Assembly (NCBI GenBank): GCA_043842855.1 | Contig: JBBPJF010000004.1 | Span: forward strand, 62,001-126,000 | Length of the DNA stretch: 64,000 nucleotides | Source of the DNA: QFNR01 sp043842855 | Lineage (GTDB): Bacteria; Pseudomonadota; Gammaproteobacteria; Burkholderiales; Neisseriaceae | Direction: 5' to 3' | Shown here: positions 18,220 to 26,894 of the stretch, in pieces | How positions within the stretch are numbered: position 1 is the first letter of the stretch | Layout: each line of letters begins with the position of its first letter | Program-made: the position numbers and the translations under genes | The notes under the pieces: generated by a model | Told to the model about the DNA's origin: nothing | The model's database searches: none | The model's input: only the letters and a program-made list of their open reading frames with translations

Positions 18220-19044
18220 ATGACTTTTTTTGAATGGTATAAAACAAGCCAACTTGAGAATATCGATGCAAAATTAATCCTAAAAAAAATAACAGGCTAT
18301 ACCATGGCTCAACTGGCTGCACGCTGGCTAGATCCCATAGAGGAATGCTGGCTAGAGCCCCTCAAACATCTACGCAACAGACGTTTGGCAGGGGAGCCCA
18401 TGGCATATATTATAGGATACCAAGAATTTTATGGCAGGTGCTTTATCACGACACCAGATGTTTTAATTCCTCGTCCTGAAACAGAACATCTCATCGATTA
18501 TATTCTACAGGCCTTCCCAGCCTCTACAAACCTCAACGTCTGGGATCTAGCAACGGGCTCAGGTATCATCGGCATTACACTGCAACTTGAACGGCCACAT
18601 TGGCACATATTGGCTTCAGATATTAGTGTAGCAGCCTTAAAAATTGCCCAAAAAAATAACCAAGTACTTGGATCACAAGTTATTTTCACTCAAGGTTCGT
18701 GGTTTAATATCAGCCCATTACCGATGCCAGCTTCATTTGATTTACTTGTTTCTAACCCACCCTATATCCCTGCTGGGGACCAGCATCTTAGCCAGGGGGA
18801 CCTGCGCTTTGAACCTCCCATAGCATTAACAGATTTTCAGGATGGACTAAAAAATTTTAGGATACTAGTCCAAGGGGCCCGAAAATGGCTCAAAGCGGGA
18901 GGCCACATTTGCCTTGAACATGGTTACAATCAAGGCCAACGCGTGCGTGAACTATTGCAACAACATTCCTTTACCAAGATCAAAACCTTTCCAGATTATG
19001 CAGGAATAGATAGGCTCACGGTAGCTGTTAAACCGTCAGCCTAA
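18220..19044 (+). CDS. prmC: Peptide chain release factor glutamine methyltransferase
   Basis: This enzyme methylates the GGQ glutamine of release factors RF1 and RF2 using SAM. The 274-residue protein has the N-terminal helical domain with GEPMAYIIGYQEFYGR, the substrate-facing DVLIPRPETE and the SAM-binding WDLATGSGIIGI. The catalytic SNPPYIP follows. It is usually next to prfA, but here it stands alone downstream of cytochrome b561. Complete, with GAGAAAG before the ATG. Confidence 0.94.
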   Translation: MTFFEWYKTSQLENIDAKLILKKITGYTMAQLAARWLDPIEECWLEPLKHLRNRRLAGEPMAYIIGYQEFYGRCFITTPDVLIPRPETEHLIDYILQAFPASTNLNVWDLATGSGIIGITLQLERPHWHILASDISVAALKIAQKNNQVLGSQVIFTQGSWFNISPLPMPASFDLLVSNPPYIPAGDQHLSQGDLRFEPPIALTDFQDGLKNFRILVQGARKWLKAGGHICLEHGYNQGQRVRELLQQHSFTKIKTFPDYAGIDRLTVAVKPSA

Positions 19045-19093
19045 ATTAAAAAGCAAAATTAAAGCAGCTGCTGGAACTAATACCTCTATTGCC

Positions 19094-20512
19094 CTACATC
19101 GAATAGTACAATTCAAATTCTAAGGGATGAGGTGCCACGCTAACTCTTCTGGCTTCGTGTGTTTTAAGCTCTATATAACTTCCAACCCAATCTTTAGAAA
19201 AAACACCGCCTTTAAGTAAGAACTCATGATCCTCTGATAATGCACCTAAGGCTTCTTCTAAACTTGCTGCCACTGTAGGAACTTGGGCAGCTTCTTCTGG
19301 AGGTAAGTCATAAAGATTTTTATCCACTGCATCTCCAGGATGAATCTTATTCTGGATACCATCCAAGCCAGCCATTAATAGGGCAGCAAAAGCCAGGTAA
19401 GGATTAGCCATCGGATCAGGAAAACGTACTTCAATACGTCTGCCTTTACTAGCTACAACATGAGGAATCCTGATTGCAGCAGATCTGTTTTTAGCAGAAT
19501 AAGCTAATTTTGTTGGTGCTTCATAATGGGGCACTAAGCGTTTGTAAGAATTGGTAGTAGGATTAGTTATAGCGTTCAAAGCCCTACCATGTTTTATAAT
19601 GCCTCCTATGTAGTAAAGTGCAACCTCTGAAAGCCCCCCGTATTCATTACCGGAAAAAGTATTTTTACCCTGTTTCCAGATGGATTGGTGAATATGCATA
19701 CCCGACCCATTATCGCCTAAAATAGGCTTAGGCATAAAGGTAGCTGTGCGTCCAAAACTATTAGCCACATTACGCACAATGTACTTTAAAATCTGTGTCT
19801 GATCCGCGCGTTTAACCAAAGTATTAAATTTCGTGCCGATCTCCATCTGAGAACCGGTAGCTACCTCTGGATGGTGTACCTCTACCTCAATGCCGATTTC
19901 TTCCAACAGTAAAGCACAAGTAGAGCGCAGGTCTTGTCCAGAATCCACTGGAGGTAAGGGTGCATAGCCTCCTTTCAAGGCAGGGCGGTGCCCCGTGTTC
20001 ATTCCATCCATTTTAAGACCACTTGCCCAAGCACCGGACTCAGAATACAAATGATAACGCGAGGTTGATAGGCTAGTTTCAAATTCCACACCATCAAAAA
20101 CAAAGAACTCAGGCTCTGGTCCAAAATACGCTGTATCCCCTATCCCAACAGATTTAAGATAATTTTCTGCACGCTCAGCTAGAGACCTAGGATCTCTGTC
20201 ATAGCCCTGGCCGCTAGCAGGATCAATTACATTGCAATGTACTGCAATCGTCGGTTCATCATAAAATGGGTCAACAAATACTGTCTCTAGGTCAGGGATC
20301 AATAACATATCAGAGGCCTGTATGCCTTTCCAACCCTCAATAGACGAACCATCAAACGCTTGCCCCGTTTCTAACCACTCTTCAGGATCTTCCATGACGA
20401 TGCGCGAAGGGATCGTAGTGTGATGCTGCCTCCCTTTGGTATCTGTGTACCTTAAATCTATAAATTTTGTCTTCTTTTCTTCGATAAGTTTTAACAACCT
20501 TCTAAGTGGCAT
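19094..20512 (-). CDS. glnA: Glutamine synthetase type I
   Basis: This enzyme forms glutamine from glutamate, ammonia and ATP. The 472-residue protein has the beta-grasp N-terminus with DGSSIEGW, the catalytic FGPEPEFF, the GSGMHIHQS block and the NRSAAIRIP motif. The adenylylation loop NLYDLPPEEA has the target Tyr, so it is the GSI-beta form controlled by GlnE. The end ELYYSM matches the usual ELYYSV. GGGGA lies 8 bases before the ATG. No ntrBC follows, and I did not find a -24/-12 promoter. Confidence 0.96.
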   Translation of the reverse strand: MPLRRLLKLIEEKKTKFIDLRYTDTKGRQHHTTIPSRIVMEDPEEWLETGQAFDGSSIEGWKGIQASDMLLIPDLETVFVDPFYDEPTIAVHCNVIDPASGQGYDRDPRSLAERAENYLKSVGIGDTAYFGPEPEFFVFDGVEFETSLSTSRYHLYSESGAWASGLKMDGMNTGHRPALKGGYAPLPPVDSGQDLRSTCALLLEEIGIEVEVHHPEVATGSQMEIGTKFNTLVKRADQTQILKYIVRNVANSFGRTATFMPKPILGDNGSGMHIHQSIWKQGKNTFSGNEYGGLSEVALYYIGGIIKHGRALNAITNPTTNSYKRLVPHYEAPTKLAYSAKNRSAAIRIPHVVASKGRRIEVRFPDPMANPYLAFAALLMAGLDGIQNKIHPGDAVDKNLYDLPPEEAAQVPTVAASLEEALGALSEDHEFLLKGGVFSKDWVGSYIELKTHEARRVSVAPHPLEFELYYSM

Positions 20513-20848
20513 ATGCTCGTCCCCATAAAATATTTATGTAAAAAACTGACAAATAGGCAAAGTCCTGATTCTGCCACAGTCGCATTTTCCTACCCGTCGG
20601 AAAGATGCAACCCCACCCCTGGGATACTGTCTCATCAATCTACATTCCTATGCCCTAAAGAGCTAGCTTTTACTCACTGCAACACTAAACTAGCCCCATT
20701 TCGTAAGTCGTCCCATCTCTGGTACGCTTACTTCCAAGCAGCACCCCCAACCATAGTAGCATAGCCAATTAACCAAACGGCGCCTATACCAAATGATAGT
20801 CATCATTACTAGTAATGAGGGCTAAGTCCAAAAACTCTTACATCATGT
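20513..20848. other. Leader region of glnA with a short palindrome
   Basis: About 336 bases lie between the argF stop and the glnA start on the reverse strand. A perfect 16-bp palindrome, TCATTACT/AGTAATGA, occupies 20803-20818. It partly follows a smaller ATGAT-AGTC-ATCAT dyad. No sigma-54 site with correct spacing was found, and the open forward frame here (20513-20764) lacks coding character. Confidence 0.4.
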
Positions 20849-21865
20849 TTAGTCGTTCCTCCACTCTGATAAAAAAGCTACTAATAAAGCTTTAATAGTA
20901 TGCATTCTATTTTCAGCCTGGTCGAATACAATCGAATGAGGGCTTTCAAAAATAGCATCAGTTACTTCAATACCATCTAGCCCAAAACGCTGATAAATCT
21001 GTTCACCTAATTTGGTTTCTCGATTATGACAGGCAGGCAAACAGTGCATGAACTTTACTTCACGATTTCCTGCTAAATCTATCAATGAATGATCAACACG
21101 ATAGGGCTTTAGCATCTTGACACGCTCCGCCCATGCCTCCACCGATTCCCCCATGGATACCCAAACATCAGTATAAATAAAATCGACACCTGCAAGACCC
21201 TCATCAAGAGAGTCTGTCACTTTAAGCTTAGCACCTGAACGGCGCGCTACTTGCTGACAAGCGTCCAACAACACCCCCCGCGGCGACAAAGCAGCAGGTG
21301 CACAGATGCGCACATCCATACCCATCAAGGCACCTAGGTATAGCAATGAATTGGCAGTATTATTACGTCCGTCTCCCACATAAGCATAAGCAACATCAGT
21401 ATAGGACTTCTGACCTGAATACTCTATCATTGTCATCAAATCAGCTAATACTTGCGTTGGATGTTCCTCATCAGTCAAACCATTAAATACCGGCACCTCC
21501 GAATAATGAGCCAATTCTTCTAAGGTACTCTGTGAGGCACCACGATAGGCCAGAGCACTATACATACGACCCAAAACCCGAGCAGTATCCTTAATACTCT
21601 CCTTATGCCCTATTTGTGTGACCTTGGGTTCTAAATAGGTTACCTGGGCTTTTTGGTCATAAGCAGCAACTTCAAACGCACACCGAGTCCGTGTAGATGC
21701 CTTTTCAAAAATTAATGCAAGGCTCTTCCCCTCTAAATATACCTTTTCTTTCCCTTGTTGTTTTGCTCTCTTTAGCTTGATCGCAAGAAGAATCAGATCC
21801 AATAATTCTACTTGGGAGAAATCAGTTAGTCTTAAAAAATCACGTCCTGTAAACAAAGCTGACAT
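20849..21865 (-). CDS. argF: Ornithine carbamoyltransferase
   Basis: This enzyme makes citrulline from ornithine and carbamoyl phosphate in arginine synthesis. The 338-residue protein has the carbamoyl-phosphate site EKASTRTRCAFEVA, the YRGASQ and LTDEEHPTQVLAD segments and the ornithine-site FMHCLPACH with the catalytic Cys. The form with STRTRCAFEVAAYDQ matches the enterobacterial ArgF/ArgI type. The other arginine genes are not nearby. dapE lies upstream on the same strand. Confidence 0.94.
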   Translation of the reverse strand: MSALFTGRDFLRLTDFSQVELLDLILLAIKLKRAKQQGKEKVYLEGKSLALIFEKASTRTRCAFEVAAYDQKAQVTYLEPKVTQIGHKESIKDTARVLGRMYSALAYRGASQSTLEELAHYSEVPVFNGLTDEEHPTQVLADLMTMIEYSGQKSYTDVAYAYVGDGRNNTANSLLYLGALMGMDVRICAPAALSPRGVLLDACQQVARRSGAKLKVTDSLDEGLAGVDFIYTDVWVSMGESVEAWAERVKMLKPYRVDHSLIDLAGNREVKFMHCLPACHNRETKLGEQIYQRFGLDGIEVTDAIFESPHSIVFDQAENRMHTIKALLVAFLSEWRND

Positions 21866-21885
21866 TTTTCACATACCCAAAACCA

Positions 21886-23019
21886 TCAATTACACAGCAA
21901 TAAAGTCAGCATTTTCTCATAAATTATTGACAGCGCAAGTACCTCTTCTAGGGGGATACGCTCGTTAACCTGATGAATAGTATCATTAACTACCCCCAAT
22001 TCTATAAGTTGATCGGTAATCTCCTTCAGAAAACGTCCATCTGAGGTTCCACCTGAAGTATTGACATCAACCTTGATTCCTAGCTGCTCCCATATCACGT
22101 GTTTAGCTACTTGTAACAAACTACCAGCAGGCGTACAAAAAGGTTCTCCTGAAATATCCCAGTCTAACTTATACTCTAGCTGGTGTTGGTCTAAAATCTG
22201 CTCTACCTGCCGTTGTAGTCCTAAAGCTGTACTGGCTGTCCCAAAACGAAAATTGAATGAAACGCTTATTTCACCAGGTATAACGTTAGTCGCTCCCGCG
22301 CCTGCATTTATGTTAGAAATTTGAAAACTAGTAGGAGGGAAGTAGCTATTACCTTGATCCCACTTCCTAGTCATTAATTCATTGAGAGCTGGCAACAATT
22401 TGTGAATAGGGTTAATAGCCAGTTGTGGATAAGCGATGTGACCTTGTTTACCACGAACTGTCAGGTAACCTGACAAACTACCGCGCCGCCCGTTCTTGAT
22501 TGTATCTCCAACTGTTTTTATGGCTGTAGGTTCTGCCACAATACAATAATCTATCTGCTGGCCGATCCTTTTTAGATGCTCTATTACTTTGCGTGTTCCA
22601 TCTGATCCGTCACCTTCTTCATCTGAGGTTACCAAAAAAGCAATACTGCCTCGAATGGTCTCTTGCCTATCAATAAACCGCTCTACGGCTGTTACTGCTG
22701 CTGCTAGACCCGCTTTCATGTCAGCCACGCCTCGACCATACAGATAACCATCGCGTATAGTGGGCTCAAAAGGGGGTGAGCTCCACTCAGATAAATTACC
22801 TGGCGGTACTACATCCGTATGGCCAGCAAAACAAAACAGAGGGGAGCCCTTGCCCCATATAGCCCAAAAATTACTTGTTTTATTAAAATTAAATTGCTTA
22901 CAAGTAAATCCTACCCCTTCCAGGCGCTTGATCAATAGCTTCTGACAACCCCGGTCTTCAGGCGTAATTGAAGGTATGCGGACTAAAGCTTGTAATAGTT
23001 CTATCGGTTGTTGATCCAG
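21886..23019 (-). CDS. dapE: Succinyl-diaminopimelate desuccinylase with probable CUG start
   Basis: This zinc enzyme removes succinate from N-succinyl-L,L-DAP for lysine and peptidoglycan. Metal ligands are seen in FAGHTDVVPPG, GRGVADMKAG, TSDEEGDG, VAEPT and the C-terminal His of NDTIHQVNE. GRRGSLSG and GGTSDGRF are also typical. The first conventional start is a TTG at 22935, giving 349 residues and cutting off the family's N-terminus. The frame stays open upstream and encodes PIELLQALVRIPSITPEDRG, exactly the missing part. It is bounded by TAG, and the only near-start codon is CTG at 23019, placed 6 bases after a perfect AGGAG. That start gives 377 residues, the normal DapE length. It follows fpr by 16 bases. 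Confidence 0.9.
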   Translation of the reverse strand: MDQQPIELLQALVRIPSITPEDRGCQKLLIKRLEGVGFTCKQFNFNKTSNFWAIWGKGSPLFCFAGHTDVVPPGNLSEWSSPPFEPTIRDGYLYGRGVADMKAGLAAAVTAVERFIDRQETIRGSIAFLVTSDEEGDGSDGTRKVIEHLKRIGQQIDYCIVAEPTAIKTVGDTIKNGRRGSLSGYLTVRGKQGHIAYPQLAINPIHKLLPALNELMTRKWDQGNSYFPPTSFQISNINAGAGATNVIPGEISVSFNFRFGTASTALGLQRQVEQILDQHQLEYKLDWDISGEPFCTPAGSLLQVAKHVIWEQLGIKVDVNTSGGTSDGRFLKEITDQLIELGVVNDTIHQVNERIPLEEVLALSIIYEKMLTLLLCN

Positions 23020-23035
23020 ACTATTCTCCTATCTA

Positions 23036-23809
23036 TTAAAACCCATTTTCCATAATAATGTGACCTGGCAATTGTTGCCTATGCATGGAAAATCCCCTAT
23101 CCATTAAAACCTTAAAACTTTCTTTAACCATATTCGGATTTCCACAAATAAGGAATCTAGTGTGTTTAGTAGTCCACACTAACCCTAATTTCTCCTCTAT
23201 CTGTTGTGTTTCCAATAAACGCGGAATTCTTTCATGAAACATCCCTTGAGGAACATCGCGAGTAACCACAGGAAAATAAAACAGGCGCTCCTTTAGATTA
23301 ACTTCTTTAGGCGTTAAATACTCTTTAAGTTCTTCAGGCAAATGCTGCGAAGTTAGTTCCTCCAAATAGCGCACAGAATGCACCAAGGTCACTCTACGAA
23401 ACCGGTCCCATAAAGACCTAGTTTTCAACATAGACAAGAAGGGAGCCAATCCAGAACCAGTGCATAACAGCACTAAATCTTGTCCATCTTTAAAACGTTC
23501 GGGAAGTAAAACACCAAAAGGCTTTGGATCTATAAGAATTTTATCTTGTTCTTTTAAAGAGCCAAGTCGAATACTCATGCGTCCATTAGGAATCAATACG
23601 GCGTAATAGGATAGAAAATCCTCTTCTTGACTCGAGGTAACCGAATAAGCACGTGATAAAAAACCTTCTCCTTCTGGAAAAGCCAACCTAGAAAATTGCC
23701 CTGGTAGAAAGTGGTAACCAGAAGGCTTAGTTATGGCAAAAGCCCTTAAATTAGAAGTATATGTCTTTACCCATAATACTTTTTGTTCTCTAAATAGCTG
23801 CTCGCCCAT
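23036..23809 (-). CDS. fpr: Ferredoxin/flavodoxin-NADP+ reductase
   Basis: The 257-residue flavoprotein has the FAD-binding SRAYSVTSS, the flavin/phosphate region RMSIRLGSLKEQD and the NADP-binding LLCTGSGLAPFLSML. Toward the C-terminus it has RFLICGNPNMVKESF. This is the bacterial Fpr family, which passes electrons between NADPH and ferredoxin or flavodoxin, often in oxidative-stress and iron-sulfur metabolism. The C-terminal residues (MENGF) differ from the common VEK and VEIYW endings, so the subclass is open. It lies 12 bases after tsaD and 16 bases before dapE. Confidence 0.88.
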   Translation of the reverse strand: MGEQLFREQKVLWVKTYTSNLRAFAITKPSGYHFLPGQFSRLAFPEGEGFLSRAYSVTSSQEEDFLSYYAVLIPNGRMSIRLGSLKEQDKILIDPKPFGVLLPERFKDGQDLVLLCTGSGLAPFLSMLKTRSLWDRFRRVTLVHSVRYLEELTSQHLPEELKEYLTPKEVNLKERLFYFPVVTRDVPQGMFHERIPRLLETQQIEEKLGLVWTTKHTRFLICGNPNMVKESFKVLMDRGFSMHRQQLPGHIIMENGF

Positions 23810-23821
23810 ACTAAATACTCC

Positions 23822-24835
23822 TCAATTAATATCTGCCAAAGGCCAGCGTGGTTTTACCTTAATTCGCTGTACATCTGTTTGATTGTCTAAGTGTAATGCG
23901 CCTGCTAAAGCGATCATTGCCCCATTATCTGTACACCACTGCAATTCGGGAAAGTATACCTCCGCAGAAAGTGTAGCCAAGCGTTTCCTTAAAGCTGTGT
24001 TGGACCCTACCCCGCCTGCTACAACTAAAGAGTTTAACCCCGTTCTTTCCAATGCTTGTTGACTCTTTTTATACAACACAGATACCACAGCTTTTTGAAA
24101 AGAAGCAGCTAGGTCACAGCGTTGTTGAAAAGTCAATTCAGATTGATTACTAGTAATTAACTGTTTTATCTGAGTAAAAACCGCTGTTTTGAGTCCTGAA
24201 AAACTCATATCAATATTTGCACTATGGAGCATCGGCCTGGGAAAATTATAGGCTTCTTCATTGCCTTGCTCTGCCAAGCGAGCAAGCTGTGCGCCTCCAG
24301 GATAAGGTAATCCTAAGAGTTTCGCTGTTTTATCAAAAGCTTCCCCTGCGGCATCATCTAATGATTCACCCAAAAGTTCATATTGACCCAGTGCCTGCAC
24401 TTTAAAGAACTGGGTGTGTCCTCCTGAAACCAATAAAGCAATAAATGGAAAAGTTGGTTTTTTTTCAGCCAAAAAAACCGATAACAAGTGCCCTTCTAAG
24501 TGATGAACTGGTAAAAGAGGTTTATTTAATGCCCAAGCCAATCCATGCGCAAAACCTGCTCCAACCAGTAAACTCCCCACGAGGCCTGGTCCTTGGGTAT
24601 AAGCAATTGCTCCCACTTGCGATAACGTACACTTAGCTTGCAGTAAACTTTCCTCCACTAGTGCCACTATGTGACAGACATGATCGCGACTAGCTAATTC
24701 GGGTACCACACCTCCATATTGAGCGTGTAAAGCTACCTGGCTATGCAAAGTATGAGCTAGTAAAGTTCCAGTGCTTACTTCGTAGAGCGCTATTCCAGTC
24801 TCATCACAGGAAGTTTCAATTCCTAGCACTAACAT
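23822..24835 (-). CDS. tsaD: tRNA threonylcarbamoyl transferase subunit TsaD
   Basis: TsaD places the threonylcarbamoyl group on A37 of ANN-decoding tRNAs together with TsaB and TsaE. The 337-residue protein opens with LVLGIETSCDETGIALYE and has the iron-binding HxxxH in HHLEGHLLS, LLVSGGHTQ, LDDAAGEAFDK and VVAGGVGSN. All hallmarks and the usual length are present. Its start lies inside the end of purK (20-base overlap), which suggests coupled translation. Confidence 0.96.
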   Translation of the reverse strand: MLVLGIETSCDETGIALYEVSTGTLLAHTLHSQVALHAQYGGVVPELASRDHVCHIVALVEESLLQAKCTLSQVGAIAYTQGPGLVGSLLVGAGFAHGLAWALNKPLLPVHHLEGHLLSVFLAEKKPTFPFIALLVSGGHTQFFKVQALGQYELLGESLDDAAGEAFDKTAKLLGLPYPGGAQLARLAEQGNEEAYNFPRPMLHSANIDMSFSGLKTAVFTQIKQLITSNQSELTFQQRCDLAASFQKAVVSVLYKKSQQALERTGLNSLVVAGGVGSNTALRKRLATLSAEVYFPELQWCTDNGAMIALAGALHLDNQTDVQRIKVKPRWPLADIN

Positions 24836-25988
24836 GTTTCACTTCCAATGCCTTCAAAATAGAGTGAGCTCGATCTAGACTATCTTCTCTACTACTACCC
24901 AGCACATTGATATGGCCCATCTTTCGGCCTGGACGGGGAATGCTCTTCCCATACAAGTGCAGGTAGACACCTTGCTCCTGTAAAACGACGCCCCAGTCAG
25001 GTTCTTTGCCATCATGCCATAAATCTCCTAGTAAATTGAGCATAGTGCATGCTGTAAGCAGAGAAGTCTCTTCCGGAGGAAGTCCGCACATCAAACGCAG
25101 CTGTTGCTGAAACTGACTGGTTACTGTGGCATCTAGTGTGTAGTGCCCTGAATTATGCGGACGTGGAGCTAACTCATTAACGTATATTTCCTGTTCGTCA
25201 TCAACTATAAAGAATTCGACTCCCAAAACACCCACATAGCCCAAAGCATTTGCTAGATGGATTGCCTGAGTTTGTAATAATTCTTGCTGTTTTCTAGAAA
25301 GTGCACTGGGAACGGTAGAGGTCAGCAAAATCCCTCCCCTATGTACATTATCAGCTACTGGAAAACACCGTACTTGGTCTGTATTGAGGCGACAAACCAC
25401 AACAGAAGCTTCCGAAAGTAAGGGTAGGCGCTTCTCTAAAATACAAGGCACGCCTTTTAGATCAAGAAAGGCCTGTTTTAAATGAGCTAATTTATCTACC
25501 GATATTTGCCCTTTTCCGTCATAGCCTAAGGTAGCTGTCTTCAAAATAGCAGGAAACAACTCAGTTTTAACTTTGCAACAACTTTCAATAGAATTTATAA
25601 ATTGATAGGGAACCGTATTTAAACCCGTGTGTTGAATCATTTGTTTCTCTCTCAGACGATGCTGCATCACAGACACAGAGGCACTACTTGGAACCACAGA
25701 AACCCTACCTTCTAGACGCTGCATCAGTGAGATATCTACATTCTCAAACTCCACAGTCACTGCTTTACATGTGCTCAATGCTAGCAAGGACTCAGTAGCT
25801 GTATAAGGCTGGTCAATAACTTCATCGGCATATTTTTTGGCTGGCGCCCCTATCTGTGGATCTACGACTACTACCTGGTATCCTTGAATTTTAGCTGTCA
25901 TTGCCAACATCATACCCAGCTGCCCTCCCCCTATGATCCCTATCCGGGATGGTGGCAAACACAGTCCATTGAATTTTCTTTCTTTCAT
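24816..25988 (-). CDS. purK: N5-carboxyaminoimidazole ribonucleotide synthase
   Basis: This ATP-grasp enzyme carboxylates AIR, and PurE then rearranges the product. The 390-residue protein has the N-terminal dinucleotide-like GIIGGGQLGMMLA, the VEFENVD motif and the ATP-grasp segment ILKTATLGYDGKGQ. EFFIVDDEQEIYVNELAPRP and HNSGHYTLDA follow. It is complete. A small lipoprotein gene sits between it and purE, with only 4 bases separating them. Confidence 0.95.
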   Translation of the reverse strand: MKERKFNGLCLPPSRIGIIGGGQLGMMLAMTAKIQGYQVVVVDPQIGAPAKKYADEVIDQPYTATESLLALSTCKAVTVEFENVDISLMQRLEGRVSVVPSSASVSVMQHRLREKQMIQHTGLNTVPYQFINSIESCCKVKTELFPAILKTATLGYDGKGQISVDKLAHLKQAFLDLKGVPCILEKRLPLLSEASVVVCRLNTDQVRCFPVADNVHRGGILLTSTVPSALSRKQQELLQTQAIHLANALGYVGVLGVEFFIVDDEQEIYVNELAPRPHNSGHYTLDATVTSQFQQQLRLMCGLPPEETSLLTACTMLNLLGDLWHDGKEPDWGVVLQEQGVYLHLYGKSIPRPGRKMGHINVLGSSREDSLDRAHSILKALEVKHVSARN

Positions 25989-25992
25989 ATGA

Positions 25993-26373
25993 TTATTTTT
26001 GAAGTTGATTACTGTTATAAGCGGGCAACGGGTAATTACGATGCTGAGTAAGTTCTAATTCTTCCTTGAGTTTTAAGTACATTTGGTCGGTATAATAGCG
26101 CGAGACTTTCTCACTTTTTACTCTTTCTTCAAGCGTACGATTTAAAGCCTCTAAGTCCTGGTAGCTATAATCCATTTGTTCAAGGCCTCGCTTAATTTGC
26201 ATAATTTGAATCTCCCCAAATTTAAAGGCAGATAGTTCCTGCATGTAATGTGCAATACTATCCATAAGCTCTTCTCTGTCGGGGGGACCTATTGCCCAAT
26301 CGTTCTGTTGACGGAAACAGCCTCCCAGACTAACTAGCAAAAAGCCTAACAACATTATCCTTAACATCCTCAT
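25993..26373 (-). CDS. Small lipoprotein of unknown function inserted between purE and purK
   Basis: The 126-residue product starts MRMLRIMLLGFLLVSLGGC, a lipoprotein signal with lipobox LGGC. The mature part is helical and charged (segments such as RTLEERVKSEKVS and LKLKEELELTQH suggest a coiled coil). I recognise no family. Its ATG overlaps the purE stop (ATGA) and purK starts 4 bases after it, so it is translated within the purine operon. A role in purine synthesis is not implied by the sequence. Confidence 0.7.
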   Translation of the reverse strand: MRMLRIMLLGFLLVSLGGCFRQQNDWAIGPPDREELMDSIAHYMQELSAFKFGEIQIMQIKRGLEQMDYSYQDLEALNRTLEERVKSEKVSRYYTDQMYLKLKEELELTQHRNYPLPAYNSNQLQK

Positions 26374-26867
26374 GCATCTCCTTCAAGCCGCATCTGCAAA
26401 ACTTGCTTAGCTTGCTCTTCACGAAATGCTCTCAGTTTAGAAGATAACTCACTTTCTGGCTCAGCACCAGAAGCCAGCAACGCTACTGCGAAAAGCGCTG
26501 CATTCACAGCGCCAGCTTCTCCAATGGCAAAAGTAGCAACAGGCACACCTCGAGGCATTTGTACAATCGACCACAATGAATCTTGTCCATTTAAATAACG
26601 GCTGGGAATAGGTACCCCTAAAACTGGCACTACTGTCTTAGCAGCTACCATCCCAGGTAGATGGGCTGCCCCCCCTGCTCCAGCGATAATAGCCTTTAGT
26701 CCTCTTGCTTGTGCATTCTGGGCATAACTAAACATGAGGTCAGGCGTACGATGTGCCGAAATCACCTTTACTTCATAGGCTATTCCAAACTTTACAAGTA
26801 CCTTCACAGCCTCTTGCATAATTGGCCAATCGCTTTTACTCCCCATAATAATTCCAACTTTGGACAT
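26370..26867 (-). CDS. purE: N5-carboxyaminoimidazole ribonucleotide mutase
   Basis: This enzyme converts N5-CAIR to CAIR. The 165-residue protein has the class I PurE motifs: VGIIMGSKSDWPIM, VISAHRTPDLM, IIAGAGGAAHLPGM and LGVPIPSRYLNGQDSLWSI, with the catalytic His in the AHR and AAHLPG loops. It is the first gene of the purE-lipoprotein-purK-tsaD run. The O-methyltransferase gene ends 27 bases upstream. Confidence 0.96.
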   Translation of the reverse strand: MSKVGIIMGSKSDWPIMQEAVKVLVKFGIAYEVKVISAHRTPDLMFSYAQNAQARGLKAIIAGAGGAAHLPGMVAAKTVVPVLGVPIPSRYLNGQDSLWSIVQMPRGVPVATFAIGEAGAVNAALFAVALLASGAEPESELSSKLRAFREEQAKQVLQMRLEGDA

Positions 26868-26894
26868 AAATGGGCTCCTTACTTTTACTTACAT

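Noticed and set aside
20520..20720. Possible sigma-54 (-24/-12) promoter for glnA
   Set aside because: TGGCA and TTTGC occur on the reverse strand but the GG-to-GC distance is 17 bases rather than 12, and no other pair has correct spacing.
20513..20764. 83-residue forward ORF upstream of glnA
   Set aside because: It lies in the glnA leader, starts within the glnA start region on the opposite strand and has no family resemblance or ribosome site.
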